This document shows, piece by piece, positions 1 to 5,420 of a stretch of DNA of 8,454 nucleotides (its first letter is position 1; every line of letters begins with the position of its first letter). Origin of the DNA: an uncultured Actinoplanes sp. (GTDB lineage Bacteria > Actinomycetota > Actinomycetes > Mycobacteriales > Micromonosporaceae); assembly GCA_934667465.1 (NCBI GenBank), contig CAKUMG010000200.1, positions 1 to 8,454 of the forward strand, in the 5' to 3' direction. The notes beneath the pieces were generated by a model that saw only the letters and a list, made by a program, of their open reading frames with translations, did not search any database and was not told the origin of the DNA. The position numbers and the translations under genes were made by a program.

Positions 1-1
1 G

Positions 2-445
2 CCGCAGGGCGACCGCAGCGACGCCGACGAAGCCGCCTACGTCGTCGACGACGACAAGGACACCGTCCTGCGGACACAGGGCTACAAGCAGGCCAAGTTC
101 GCCGACTACAACAAGCCGGGCATGGGCCTGCTGATCAACCTGGGCACCCCGCGGACCGTCAGCGACGTCCGGGTCGAGGCCTCGGCCCCCGGCATCGCGA
201 TGGACATCCGCACCGGCCCGAACGACCCGGGCAACACCTCCGCCGGCGACGACAAGATCGCCAAGGAGTGGAAGAAGCTCGGCGACGGCGAGACCGAGAA
301 GACCGACGGCACCAACTCGATCTTCAATGTCTTCGACCCGCAGCAGAAATACCAGTACATCCTCGTCTGGCTGACCGAGCTGCCGCAGGACACCGACGGC
401 GACTACCGGGTCGAGATCTCCAAGGTCGAGGTGTACGGCAACTGA
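2..445 (+). CDS. C-terminal domain of a MurJ-linked / pseudokinase membrane protein (5' partial)
   Basis: This is an open frame of 147 residues running in from the left edge and ending at TGA 443-445. It reads as one acidic, beta-rich domain: a D-D-D-K-D-T stretch, then 'GYKQAKFADYNKPGMGLLINLG' type spacing (KPGxGLLxxLG, about residues 38-48), then V-x-D-V-R-V-E-A and a closing VEISKVEVYGN. That pattern is typical of discoidin-like galactose-binding folds. In actinomycetes such a domain ends the extracytoplasmic part of the protein encoded just before sigM: the MurJ/MviN fusion in mycobacteria, or a separate 'protein kinase family' protein downstream of murJ in other genera. No kinase, membrane or flippase part lies in the window, so which of the two it is cannot be decided. 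Position directly before sigM supports the assignment. Ligand unknown; binding to cell-wall sugar is only an inference from the fold. Confidence 0.72.
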   Translation, partial: PQGDRSDADEAAYVVDDDKDTVLRTQGYKQAKFADYNKPGMGLLINLGTPRTVSDVRVEASAPGIAMDIRTGPNDPGNTSAGDDKIAKEWKKLGDGETEKTDGTNSIFNVFDPQQKYQYILVWLTELPQDTDGDYRVEISKVEVYGN

Positions 446-486
446 CGCGCCGCGGCCGGGAGGCACCACGGCTTTCCCTGCTCGGC

Positions 487-492
487 TAGATT
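487..492 (+). promoter_or_regulatory. -10 hexamer TAGATT, possible leaderless sigM promoter
   Basis: TAGATT fits the actinobacterial -10 pattern TANNNT and ends six bases before the GTG at 499. There is no Shine-Dalgarno sequence in the intervening GCTGGC. This geometry is the usual mark of a leaderless transcript starting at or next to the start codon. No convincing -35 box lies 16-18 bases upstream, and no GGAAC/CGTC pair that would suggest SigM autoregulation is seen. Confidence 0.4.
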
Positions 493-498
493 GCTGGC

Positions 499-1182
499 GT
501 GACCACAGGGAGCGAGCGAGGCGACACGGGCCCCGGCCCGACCGACGCGGAGCTCCTGCGCGCCCACGTCGAGGGCGACCCGCTCGCCTTCACCGAGCTG
601 GTCCGCCGGCACCGCGACCGGCTGTGGGCCGTGGCCCTGCGCACCATTGGCGACCGCGAGGAGGCCGCCGACGCCGTCCAGGACGCCCTGTTGTCGGCGC
701 ACCGCGGGGCGGCCCGCTTCCGCGGCGACTCGGCGGTCACGACCTGGCTGCACCGCATCGTGGTGAACTCCTGTCTCGACCGGATCCGCCGGCGGCAGGC
801 GCACCCGACCGTGCCCCTGCCCGACGGGCGGCACGGCGACGACGGGGGAGCGGGCGGAGCCGAGCCGGCCGCGCCCGTCCAGGACCACGACACCGCTCTC
901 GTCGTCCGCGAGGCGCTCGCCGCGCTGCCGGCCGAGCAGCGGGCCGCCCTGGTCCTGGTCGACGTCCAGGGCTACGCGGTCGTGGAGGCCGCCGCCATCC
1001 TGGGTGTCGCGGAGGGCACGATCAAGAGCAGATGCGCGCGGGGCCGGGCCCGGATGGCCCTGATGTTGAAACACCTGAAGACCGGCTCGGACGACCAGCC
1101 GGGAGACCCGCATCACGGTGGGAACCCCGGCGGTGCCGGGCGCGTCTCAACCAGGTCGGGTGGCAGAGGGGATCGGTCGTGA
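499..1182 (+). CDS. sigM: ECF RNA polymerase sigma factor SigM
   Basis: A 227-residue extracytoplasmic-function sigma factor that directs RNA polymerase to a stress regulon. Sigma region 2 covers about residues 28-98 (AFTELVRRHRDRLW, then DAVQDALLSAHR, then the -10-recognising FRGDSAVTTWLHRIVVN and DRIRRR). A Gly/Ala-rich linker of about 35 residues follows. Sigma region 4 lies at about 134-188 (ALPAEQRAALVLVDVQGY, then the helix-turn-helix ILGVAEGTIKSRCARGRARM). A basic, Gly-rich tail of about 35 residues with a GGNPGG motif ends the protein, as is usual for actinobacterial SigM. GTG 499 is chosen because it gives the normal short N-terminus and a plausible leaderless promoter sits just upstream. 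The stop overlaps the start of the next gene, the expected cognate anti-sigma factor. Identity as SigM rests on the neighbours (MurJ-partner upstream, trxB/trxA/cwlM downstream) as much as on the sequence. Confidence 0.9.
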   Translation: MTTGSERGDTGPGPTDAELLRAHVEGDPLAFTELVRRHRDRLWAVALRTIGDREEAADAVQDALLSAHRGAARFRGDSAVTTWLHRIVVNSCLDRIRRRQAHPTVPLPDGRHGDDGGAGGAEPAAPVQDHDTALVVREALAALPAEQRAALVLVDVQGYAVVEAAAILGVAEGTIKSRCARGRARMALMLKHLKTGSDDQPGDPHHGGNPGGAGRVSTRSGGRGDRS

Positions 1183-2123
1183 CCGGGGCGGAGTTCAGCG
1201 GGGTCGACATCGACCTGCTGGCCGACTATGTCGGCGGCGCCCTGGACGGCACCCCTGAGGAGGCCGCCGTCGCCCGCCTGGTCGCCGAGGATCCCGCCTG
1301 GCGGGAGGCCCATGCGGAGCTGGCCGCGGCAACCGGTGCCGTCGGCGCGGCGTTGCGGTCGTGGGGGGCCGAGCCGGAGCCGATGCCCGCGGAGGTCGTG
1401 GCGCGGCTCGACGCGGCGCTGCTGACCGTGGGGTCCGGCGGGGGAGACGTCGCCCGGGCCGGGTCCGTCGGGTCGGCGAGCGTGGCCGGCGCGGCAGACG
1501 CGGGCGCCGCCGGGCCCGCGCGGCATCTGACCGCCGTACGGGATGGGGAAGCGCAACCATCGACGACCCGCAGCCGATCCCGGCGCCTGCGGTGGGCTGC
1601 TCCGATCGGCGTGGCGGCGGCCGCGCTGGCGTTCCTCGGTTTCGGCGTGCAGCAGTTCGGGTCGTCCGGCAATGAGGATCAGGCGACCTCCGCGGCGGCT
1701 CCCGGCTCGGCGGAGCAGTTCTCCCTGTCGGCCGAGCCCGCGGTGTCCAGCTCCGGGCGGGACTACACGCCCGAGTCCCTCGCCGAGCTCCCCTCGCAGA
1801 TCATGGCCGCTCCCGAGGCGGCGGAGGCCCAGCCGTCGGACGCGGCCGGCGAGCAGCGCGCCAAGACCGGCGTGGCGGCCACCGACGCGTCGCTCGACCG
1901 GCTCCGGCTGCCCCAGGCGCTGCTGGCCTGTCTCGAGGCGATCCAGCGCGAGCACGCCGGCACCATTGCCGCTCAGACGGTCGACTACGGCCTGTTCACC
2001 GGCATCCCGGCGGCGATCGTCCGCTTCACGGCCGGCGACGGATCGTGGGCCTGGGCGGTCGGCGCGGACTGCGGAACGCGCGGCTCCGGCTCGGACAAGC
2101 TGGCCGCCGTGCGGGTAGGCTGA
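1179..2123 (+). CDS. Membrane anti-sigma factor for SigM (RsmA-like)
   Basis: A 314-residue protein starting at GTG 1179, which overlaps the sigM stop by four bases (GTGA), so translation is probably coupled. This lets the pair be made in fixed ratio. Residues 1-85 are acidic and helical (DIDLLADYVGGALDGTPEEA...) and match the cytoplasmic sigma-binding part of such proteins. Residues 86-135 are an Ala/Gly/Ser linker. A basic RSRSRRLRW precedes one membrane segment at about 139-157 (WAAPIGVAAAALAFLGFGV), predicting an inside-to-outside orientation. The outer part has a Ser/Ala-rich stalk and a compact C-terminal domain (about 235-314) with two cysteines, C251 and C298. The HxxxCxxC zinc motif of ZAS anti-sigma factors is absent. 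The same frame stays open for several hundred bases upstream, but that is antiphase to sigM and not coding. Confidence 0.83.
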   Translation: MTGAEFSGVDIDLLADYVGGALDGTPEEAAVARLVAEDPAWREAHAELAAATGAVGAALRSWGAEPEPMPAEVVARLDAALLTVGSGGGDVARAGSVGSASVAGAADAGAAGPARHLTAVRDGEAQPSTTRSRSRRLRWAAPIGVAAAALAFLGFGVQQFGSSGNEDQATSAAAPGSAEQFSLSAEPAVSSSGRDYTPESLAELPSQIMAAPEAAEAQPSDAAGEQRAKTGVAATDASLDRLRLPQALLACLEAIQREHAGTIAAQTVDYGLFTGIPAAIVRFTAGDGSWAWAVGADCGTRGSGSDKLAAVRVG

Positions 2124-2138
2124 TCGGATACCCGCACG
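2108..2138 (+). terminator. Hairpin over the anti-sigma stop codon, candidate terminator
   Basis: CGTGCGGGTA at 2108-2117 is exactly complementary to TACCCGCACG at 2129-2138, giving a 10-bp stem with an 11-base loop that contains the TGA stop at 2121-2123. No T-run follows. Tail-less hairpins are used as terminators in many actinomycetes, so this may end the sigM operon transcript or protect its 3' end. Confidence 0.45.
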
Positions 2139-2184
2139 TCGTGGGCGGGTTGCGCCGCCGTTGTGCAGCTGCGTCGAGAGCCGT

Positions 2185-2214
2185 TATGTCGCAGCCCACT
2201 ATGCCGCATCCCAC
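2185..2214 (+). repeat. Tandem imperfect 15-bp direct repeat upstream of the trxB promoter
   Basis: TATGTCGCAGCCCAC (2185-2199) is followed directly by TATGCCGCATCCCAC (2200-2214), with 13 of 15 bases the same. It ends about 14 bases before the -35-like box of the trxB promoter and lies in non-coding sequence. It could be a regulator site, but no known operator is recognised. Confidence 0.5.
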
Positions 2215-2228
2215 ACGATGTGATCCGG

Positions 2229-2256
2229 GGGAATGCAGCTCTCATACCATGGCGTT
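2229..2256 (+). promoter_or_regulatory. SigR/SigH-type promoter of the trxB-trxA operon
   Basis: GGGAAT ends at 2234 and CGTT lies at 2253-2256, with 18 bases between. This matches the GGAAT/GGAAC - about 18 - CGTT (or GTT) pattern read by the thiol-oxidative-stress sigma factors SigR of Streptomyces and SigH of Mycobacterium, which are known to drive trxB-trxA in those genera. Transcription would start near 2263-2266, about 45 bases before trxB. A TAGCGT hexamer at 2258-2263 could be the -10 of a second, housekeeping start, though no -35 accompanies it. The match is by eye. Confidence 0.62.
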
Positions 2257-2307
2257 CTAGCGTGCGATGTCGCCGGAAGTCGGCGCGACCAGACTGAGGA
2301 GTCGGCA

Positions 2308-3267
2308 GTGGACGAGGTCCGCAACCTGATCATCATCGGCTCGGGGCCGTCCGGATACACCGCGGCGCTCTATGCCGCCCGGGCCAACCTGAAGCCGCTG
2401 GTCATCGAGGGTGTGCAGTCCGGTGGCGCGCTCATGACCACCACCGAGGTCGAGAACTTCCCGGGTCACCCCGACGGGATCATGGGCCCGGAGCTCATGG
2501 ACAACATGCGCAAGCAGGCGGAGAAGTTCGGCGCCGAGTTCATCACCGACGACGTGACCCGCGTCGAGCTGACCGACAAGCCGACCGCCGCCGGCGCCGA
2601 GGGCCTCAAGACCGTCTGGGTGGGCGAGAAGGAATACTTCGCCCGCGCGGTCATCCTCTCCACCGGTTCGGCCTGGCGCCCGCTGGGCGTGCCGGGTGAG
2701 CAGGAGCTCCTCGGCCATGGTGTCTCGTCCTGTGCGACCTGTGACGGCTTCTTCTTCCGCAACCACAACATCATCGTGGTGGGCGGCGGTGACTCCGCCA
2801 TGGAGGAGGCCACCTTCCTGACCCGCTTCGCCGAGACGGTGACGATCGTGCACCGCCGCGACTCGTTCCGGGCGAGCAAGGTCATGCAGAAGCGCGCGCT
2901 GGACAACCCGAAGATCAAGGTCGAGTGGAACTCCGCGGTCGAGGAGATCCTCGGCGACGACGGCAAGGTCGTCGGCGCCCGCATTAAGAACGTCGTCACC
3001 GGCGAGACCAAGGTCCTCGACGTGACCGGTGTGTTCGTCGCGATCGGCCACGACCCGCGCAGCGAGCTGTTCAAGGGCCAGGTCGAGCTCGACGACGAGG
3101 GCTACGTCAAGGTCGACGCCCCGAGCACCCGCACCAACCTCTCCGGTGTCTTCGCCGCCGGCGACCTGGTGGACCACACCTATCGCCAGGCCATCACGGC
3201 CTCGGGCACCGGCTGTTCCGCGGCGCTGGACGCCGAGCGCTTCATCGCATCGTTCATCGAGCTCTAG
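2308..3267 (+). CDS. trxB: Thioredoxin reductase (NADPH, FAD-dependent)
   Basis: A 319-residue low-molecular-weight thioredoxin reductase that passes electrons from NADPH through FAD and an active-site disulfide to thioredoxin in the cytoplasm. The FAD-binding GSGPSG is at residues 11-16. The redox pair CATC is at 142-145, followed by D146. The NADPH domain has GGGDSA at 159-164 and the 2'-phosphate-binding HRRDSFRAS at 182-190. The second FAD motif, FAAGDL, is at 282-287, followed by the [10 protein letters not shown] segment. Length and motif order are those of complete bacterial TrxB. GTG 2308 is the start: GAGGAG at 2296-2301 lies six bases upstream, and the frame upstream (from 2233) has no conserved residues. 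The stop is 34 bases before trxA, which is surely in the same operon. The promoter in front looks SigR/SigH dependent, so induction by disulfide stress is expected. Confidence 0.96.
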   Translation: MDEVRNLIIIGSGPSGYTAALYAARANLKPLVIEGVQSGGALMTTTEVENFPGHPDGIMGPELMDNMRKQAEKFGAEFITDDVTRVELTDKPTAAGAEGLKTVWVGEKEYFARAVILSTGSAWRPLGVPGEQELLGHGVSSCATCDGFFFRNHNIIVVGGGDSAMEEATFLTRFAETVTIVHRRDSFRASKVMQKRALDNPKIKVEWNSAVEEILGDDGKVVGARIKNVVTGETKVLDVTGVFVAIGHDPRSELFKGQVELDDEGYVKVDAPSTRTNLSGVFAAGDLVDHTYRQAITASGTGCSAALDAERFIASFIEL

Positions 3268-3290
3268 AAAACCAGGCACAGCTGTAAACC

Positions 3291-3297
3291 AGGAGGT
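3291..3297 (+). promoter_or_regulatory. Strong ribosome binding site of trxA
   Basis: AGGAGGT is a full anti-16S match four bases before GTG 3302. It fixes the trxA start and is the strongest Shine-Dalgarno sequence on this strand of the window, consistent with thioredoxin being needed in excess over its reductase. Confidence 0.8.
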
Positions 3298-3301
3298 CCA
3301 A

Positions 3302-3625
3302 GTGGGAGCAAACCCGGCCGTCACAGACGCCACTTTCGCGAGTGACGTGCTCCAGTCCGACAAGGTCGTCCTTGTCGACTTCTGGGCCGAATGGTGCGCA
3401 CCGTGCAAGAAGGTCGACCCGCTGCTTGCCGAGATCGCCAGCGAGATGGGCGACAAGGTGAAGATCGTGAAGCTGAACATCGACGAGAACCCCGAGACGG
3501 CTCGCGCCTACCGGGTCATGTCGGTGCCGACGCTCACCCTCTTCAAGGGTGGCGAGCCGGTGAACTCGGTCGCCGGCGCCAAGCCCAAGGGCGCCCTGGT
3601 CAACTTCATCGAGTCGGCCCTCTGA
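3302..3625 (+). CDS. trxA: Thioredoxin
   Basis: A 107-residue thioredoxin, the normal length for the family, reducing disulfides in cytoplasmic proteins and recharged by the TrxB encoded just upstream. The active site is DFWAEWCAPCKKVDP, with redox cysteines C32 and C35; the dipeptide between them is Ala-Pro rather than the classical Gly-Pro. The cis-proline loop SVPTLTLFKGG (P76) and the terminal GAKPKGALVNFIESAL helix are present, as is the buried D26 of VLVDFW. There is no signal peptide or membrane segment, so it acts in the cytoplasm. The GTG start is fixed by AGGAGGT four bases upstream. A strong terminator lies 14 bases after the stop, so the operon ends here. In mycobacteria the gene in this position is trxC; the symbol trxA is used generically. 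Confidence 0.95.
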   Translation: MGANPAVTDATFASDVLQSDKVVLVDFWAEWCAPCKKVDPLLAEIASEMGDKVKIVKLNIDENPETARAYRVMSVPTLTLFKGGEPVNSVAGAKPKGALVNFIESAL

Positions 3626-3638
3626 TTCTCGGTATTCC

Positions 3639-3676
3639 GACGCCTCGCATCCTCACGGATGCGGGGCGTTGTCTTT
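3639..3676 (+). terminator. Intrinsic terminator of the trxB-trxA operon
   Basis: The left arm at 3639-3652 (GACGCCTCGCATCC) pairs with 3657-3670 (GGATGCGGGGCGTT) through a TCAC tetraloop. Of the 14 pairs, two are G-T wobbles. A T-rich tail, TTGTCTTT, ends at 3676. This is a classical Rho-independent terminator 13 bases after the trxA stop. Confidence 0.9.
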
Positions 3677-3680
3677 AGGT

Positions 3681-3768
3681 CGCCGGGGAGTGACAAAACC
3701 GGGTCCCGGCGTGATCTGGCCGTGATCCGACGCACGGACCGGCCATCGATGTCCGGCCACCCGGGACA
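3681..3768 (+). other. Stem-loop-rich leader region between trxA and cwlM
   Basis: This non-coding stretch holds several small dyads: CGCCGGG (3681-3687) with CCCGGCG (3705-3711); the near-perfect palindrome CCGGGTCCCGG at 3699-3709; a nested stem TGGCCG/CGGCCA (3717-3722 with 3740-3745) enclosing TCCG/CGGA; and TGTCC/GGACA (3750-3754 with 3764-3768). CGTGATC occurs twice, at 3710-3716 and 3721-3727, exactly 11 bases apart, which puts both copies on one face of the helix. In GC-rich DNA some dyads are expected by chance. Confidence 0.35.
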
Positions 3769-3776
3769 CCACGGAG

Positions 3777-3782
3777 TACGCT
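3777..3782 (+). promoter_or_regulatory. Possible -10 box (TACGCT) for cwlM
   Basis: TACGCT fits TANNNT and lies after the trxA terminator, so cwlM needs its own promoter near here. A start near 3789 would leave a leader of about 40 bases. There is no recognisable -35 box at the expected distance, so the call is weak. Confidence 0.3.
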
Positions 3783-3829
3783 CCGGAAGTTGCCCTCCTG
3801 CATTCCCCTCAAGCATCTAGGAGCCGCGC

Positions 3830-4981
3830 GTGCGCTCGATCCGACGTGGAGACACCGGTCCGGCCGTCGAGGAGATCCGGTCGATTCTGGTGACTCTGGA
3901 GTTGCTGGAGGCCGGGGGCTCCGACTACGACGACGGCACCGAGAACGCGGTCCGCGCCTTCCAGCAGAGCCGCGGTCTCGGCATCGACGGCATCGTCGGC
4001 ACCGAGACCTGGGCCGCCCTCGACGGCGCCCGCTGGAAGCTCGGTGCCCGCACGCTCTTCCACTCGGTGCCCACGTTCCTGGTCGGCGAGGACGTCCGGA
4101 CGCTCCAGGAGCGCCTGCTCGAGATGGGCTTCGACACCGGGCGCGCCGACGGCATCTACGGCCCCCGCACGGCCCGTGCGGTCGCCCAGTTCCAGCGCGA
4201 GGTCGGTCTCACCCCGGACGGCTCCTGCGGCCCGCAGACGATGAAGGGCCTGCGCCGGCTCGGCCGCAAGGTCGTCGGCGGCCGGCCCAACTGGCTGCGC
4301 GAGGCCGAGGCGTTCCGCCAGTCCGGATCGAGCCTGGTCGGCAAGACCATCGTCATCGACCCCGGCCATGGCGGCGCGGAGGATCTCGGCGTGGTCGTGC
4401 CCGACGGTCAGCTGCGCTGGACCGAGGCGGAGCTCGTCTTCGACATCGCGACCCGGCTCGAGGGCCGGCTCGCCGCCGCGGGCATGCGCGTGCACCTCAC
4501 CCGCGGCCCGGCGCCGACCGGCACGATGACCGGCCAGGAGCGCGCGTCGCTCGCCAACAGCCTCGGCGCCGATCTGCTGATCTCGCTGCACCTCGACGGC
4601 CAGGAGTCCGCAGCCGCCGACGGTGTCGCCTCCTACCACTACGGCACCGGCAGCGGCGCCACCTCCACGGTGGGGGAGCGGCTCGCCAATCTGGTCCAGC
4701 GCGAGATCGTGGTCCGGACGGGCATGCGGGACTGCCGCATCCATGCCAAGACCTGGGAGCTGCTGCGCCTGACCCGGATGCCCGCGGTGCGGGTGGATCT
4801 GGGCTACCTCACCTCGCCCGTGGACCGCGAGCGACTCGTCGATCCGATGTTCCGCGAGCAGATCGTCGAGGCGGTGCTCGCCGCGGTGCAGCGGATGTAC
4901 TACCCGGTCGAGGCCGACGTGCCGACCGGCTCGATCGACGTGCGGCAGCTACGGCTGGCGCTCGCCTCCCGCAACAGCTGA
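3830..4981 (+). CDS. cwlM: CwlM: peptidoglycan-binding / Amidase_3 protein, probable cytoplasmic regulator of wall synthesis
   Basis: A 383-residue protein starting at GTG 3830, with AGGAG at 3819-3823 six bases upstream. Two PG_binding_1 repeats lie at about residues 5-66 (GDTGPAVEEIRSIL...DGIVGTETWAAL) and 84-144 (GEDVRTLQERLLEMGF...DGIYGPRTARAVAQFQ). An N-acetylmuramoyl-L-alanine amidase (Amidase_3) fold follows at about 172-356. The zinc ligands are kept: H180 in DPGHGG, E199 in WTEAEL and H254 in SLHLD. The position usually held by the catalytic glutamate (E-L/I-G-F/Y-L-T-N-P) is D323 in VDLGYLTSP. The N-terminus is charged (VRSIRRGD), with no signal peptide or membrane segment, so the protein should stay in the cytoplasm. 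In mycobacteria CwlM is an essential PknB substrate that stimulates MurA and binds FhaA and MurJ; the same role is inferred here. The 27-residue tail has a PTGSID motif that could carry the regulatory threonine (T366). Confidence 0.88.
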   Translation: MRSIRRGDTGPAVEEIRSILVTLELLEAGGSDYDDGTENAVRAFQQSRGLGIDGIVGTETWAALDGARWKLGARTLFHSVPTFLVGEDVRTLQERLLEMGFDTGRADGIYGPRTARAVAQFQREVGLTPDGSCGPQTMKGLRRLGRKVVGGRPNWLREAEAFRQSGSSLVGKTIVIDPGHGGAEDLGVVVPDGQLRWTEAELVFDIATRLEGRLAAAGMRVHLTRGPAPTGTMTGQERASLANSLGADLLISLHLDGQESAAADGVASYHYGTGSGATSTVGERLANLVQREIVVRTGMRDCRIHAKTWELLRLTRMPAVRVDLGYLTSPVDRERLVDPMFREQIVEAVLAAVQRMYYPVEADVPTGSIDVRQLRLALASRNS

Positions 4982-5004
4982 GCCTTAGCTGACCCTCGCA
5001 CGAC

Positions 5005-5040
5005 ACCGCCCCGCTCGGAAAACCGGGCGGGGCGGTTCTG
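5005..5040 (+). terminator. Strong terminator after cwlM, possibly bidirectional
   Basis: ACCGCCCCGCTCGG (5005-5018) pairs with CCGGGCGGGGCGGT (5023-5036) across an AAAA loop: 14 pairs, one a T-G wobble. TTCTGT follows. The convergent SMR gene ends 45 bases to the right, so the stem could also stop leftward transcripts, although no T-run follows on that strand. Confidence 0.88.
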
Positions 5041-5084
5041 TCAGAACGATTCTCTCAGGATTTCGGGGTGGGGCGTTTCGGGCC

Positions 5085-5399
5085 TCAGTGGAAATATTTG
5101 AGGCCCACGACGCCGCTCACGACCAGCAGCAGGCAGAGAATGCGAGGGAGACTCGCCGACTCGCCCAGAGCCAGCATGCCGACGAGCGCGGTGCCGACCG
5201 CACCGATGCCGACCCAGACCGCATAGCCGGTGCCGACCGGAATCTCGCGAAGCGCGTAACCGAGGCCGGCCATGCTCAGCACGAGCGCCACCCCGAACAC
5301 CACAGTGGGCATCGGCCGGCTGAACCCGGCGCTGCGATCGAGGGCGATGGCCCACACCGTCTCCAGCACACCCGACACGATCAGAACGATCCACGCCAT
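5085..5399 (-). CDS. SMR-family guanidinium exporter (Gdx/SugE type)
   Basis: A 104-residue small multidrug resistance protein with four hydrophobic helices (about 2-21, 29-50, 56-77, 84-101), working as a dual-topology dimer in the membrane and exchanging substrate for protons. The proton/substrate carboxylate is E13 in SGVLETVWAIAL. Residues G10, W16, S42, Y59 and W62 fall exactly where the guanidinium-selective Gdx subfamily has its conserved binding-site set, and PVGTGYAVWVGIGAVG and LGES match SugE/Gdx proteins rather than EmrE. The gene lies on the minus strand, with AGGAGG at 5413-5408 eight bases before ATG 5399. A guanidine-III riboswitch occupies its leader, which independently supports guanidinium as the cargo. 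It converges on cwlM across a strong terminator. Often annotated as a quaternary ammonium transporter SugE; the riboswitch makes guanidinium export the better call. Confidence 0.93.
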   Translation of the reverse strand: MAWIVLIVSGVLETVWAIALDRSAGFSRPMPTVVFGVALVLSMAGLGYALREIPVGTGYAVWVGIGAVGTALVGMLALGESASLPRILCLLLVVSGVVGLKYFH

Positions 5400-5407
5400 G
5401 ACAGACG

Positions 5408-5413
5408 CCTCCT
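5408..5413 (-). promoter_or_regulatory. Ribosome binding site of the SMR gene, target of the riboswitch
   Basis: On the minus strand AGGAGG (5413 to 5408) lies eight bases before ATG 5399. Its last two bases belong to GGCG (5409-5406), which can pair with CGCC (5423-5420). That arm shares three bases with the last helix of the riboswitch, so the site can be masked when the aptamer is unfolded. Confidence 0.7.
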
Positions 5414-5420
5414 CATAGGG

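Noticed and set aside
403..1116. 237-codon minus-strand frame opposite sigM
   Set aside because: Shadow of the sigma factor; composition dominated by R, G, A and P with no family features.
624..1178. Long upstream extension of the anti-sigma reading frame
   Set aside because: It runs antiphase through sigM, whose sigma-2 and sigma-4 motifs are unmistakable; the extension is Arg/Gly/Ala-rich with no domain, as expected for an alternate frame in GC-rich DNA.
2257..3480. 407-codon minus-strand frame opposite trxB
   Set aside because: The plus strand is certainly trxB and the start of trxA; the reverse frame is low-complexity and has no motif or ribosome site.
3809..4744. 311-codon minus-strand frame opposite cwlM
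   Set aside because: The cwlM frame carries conserved PG_binding_1 and Amidase_3 motifs; the reverse frame has none.
5036..5046. TTCTGTCAGAA palindrome after the cwlM terminator
   Set aside because: Eleven bases overlapping the terminator tail; no other evidence of an operator.
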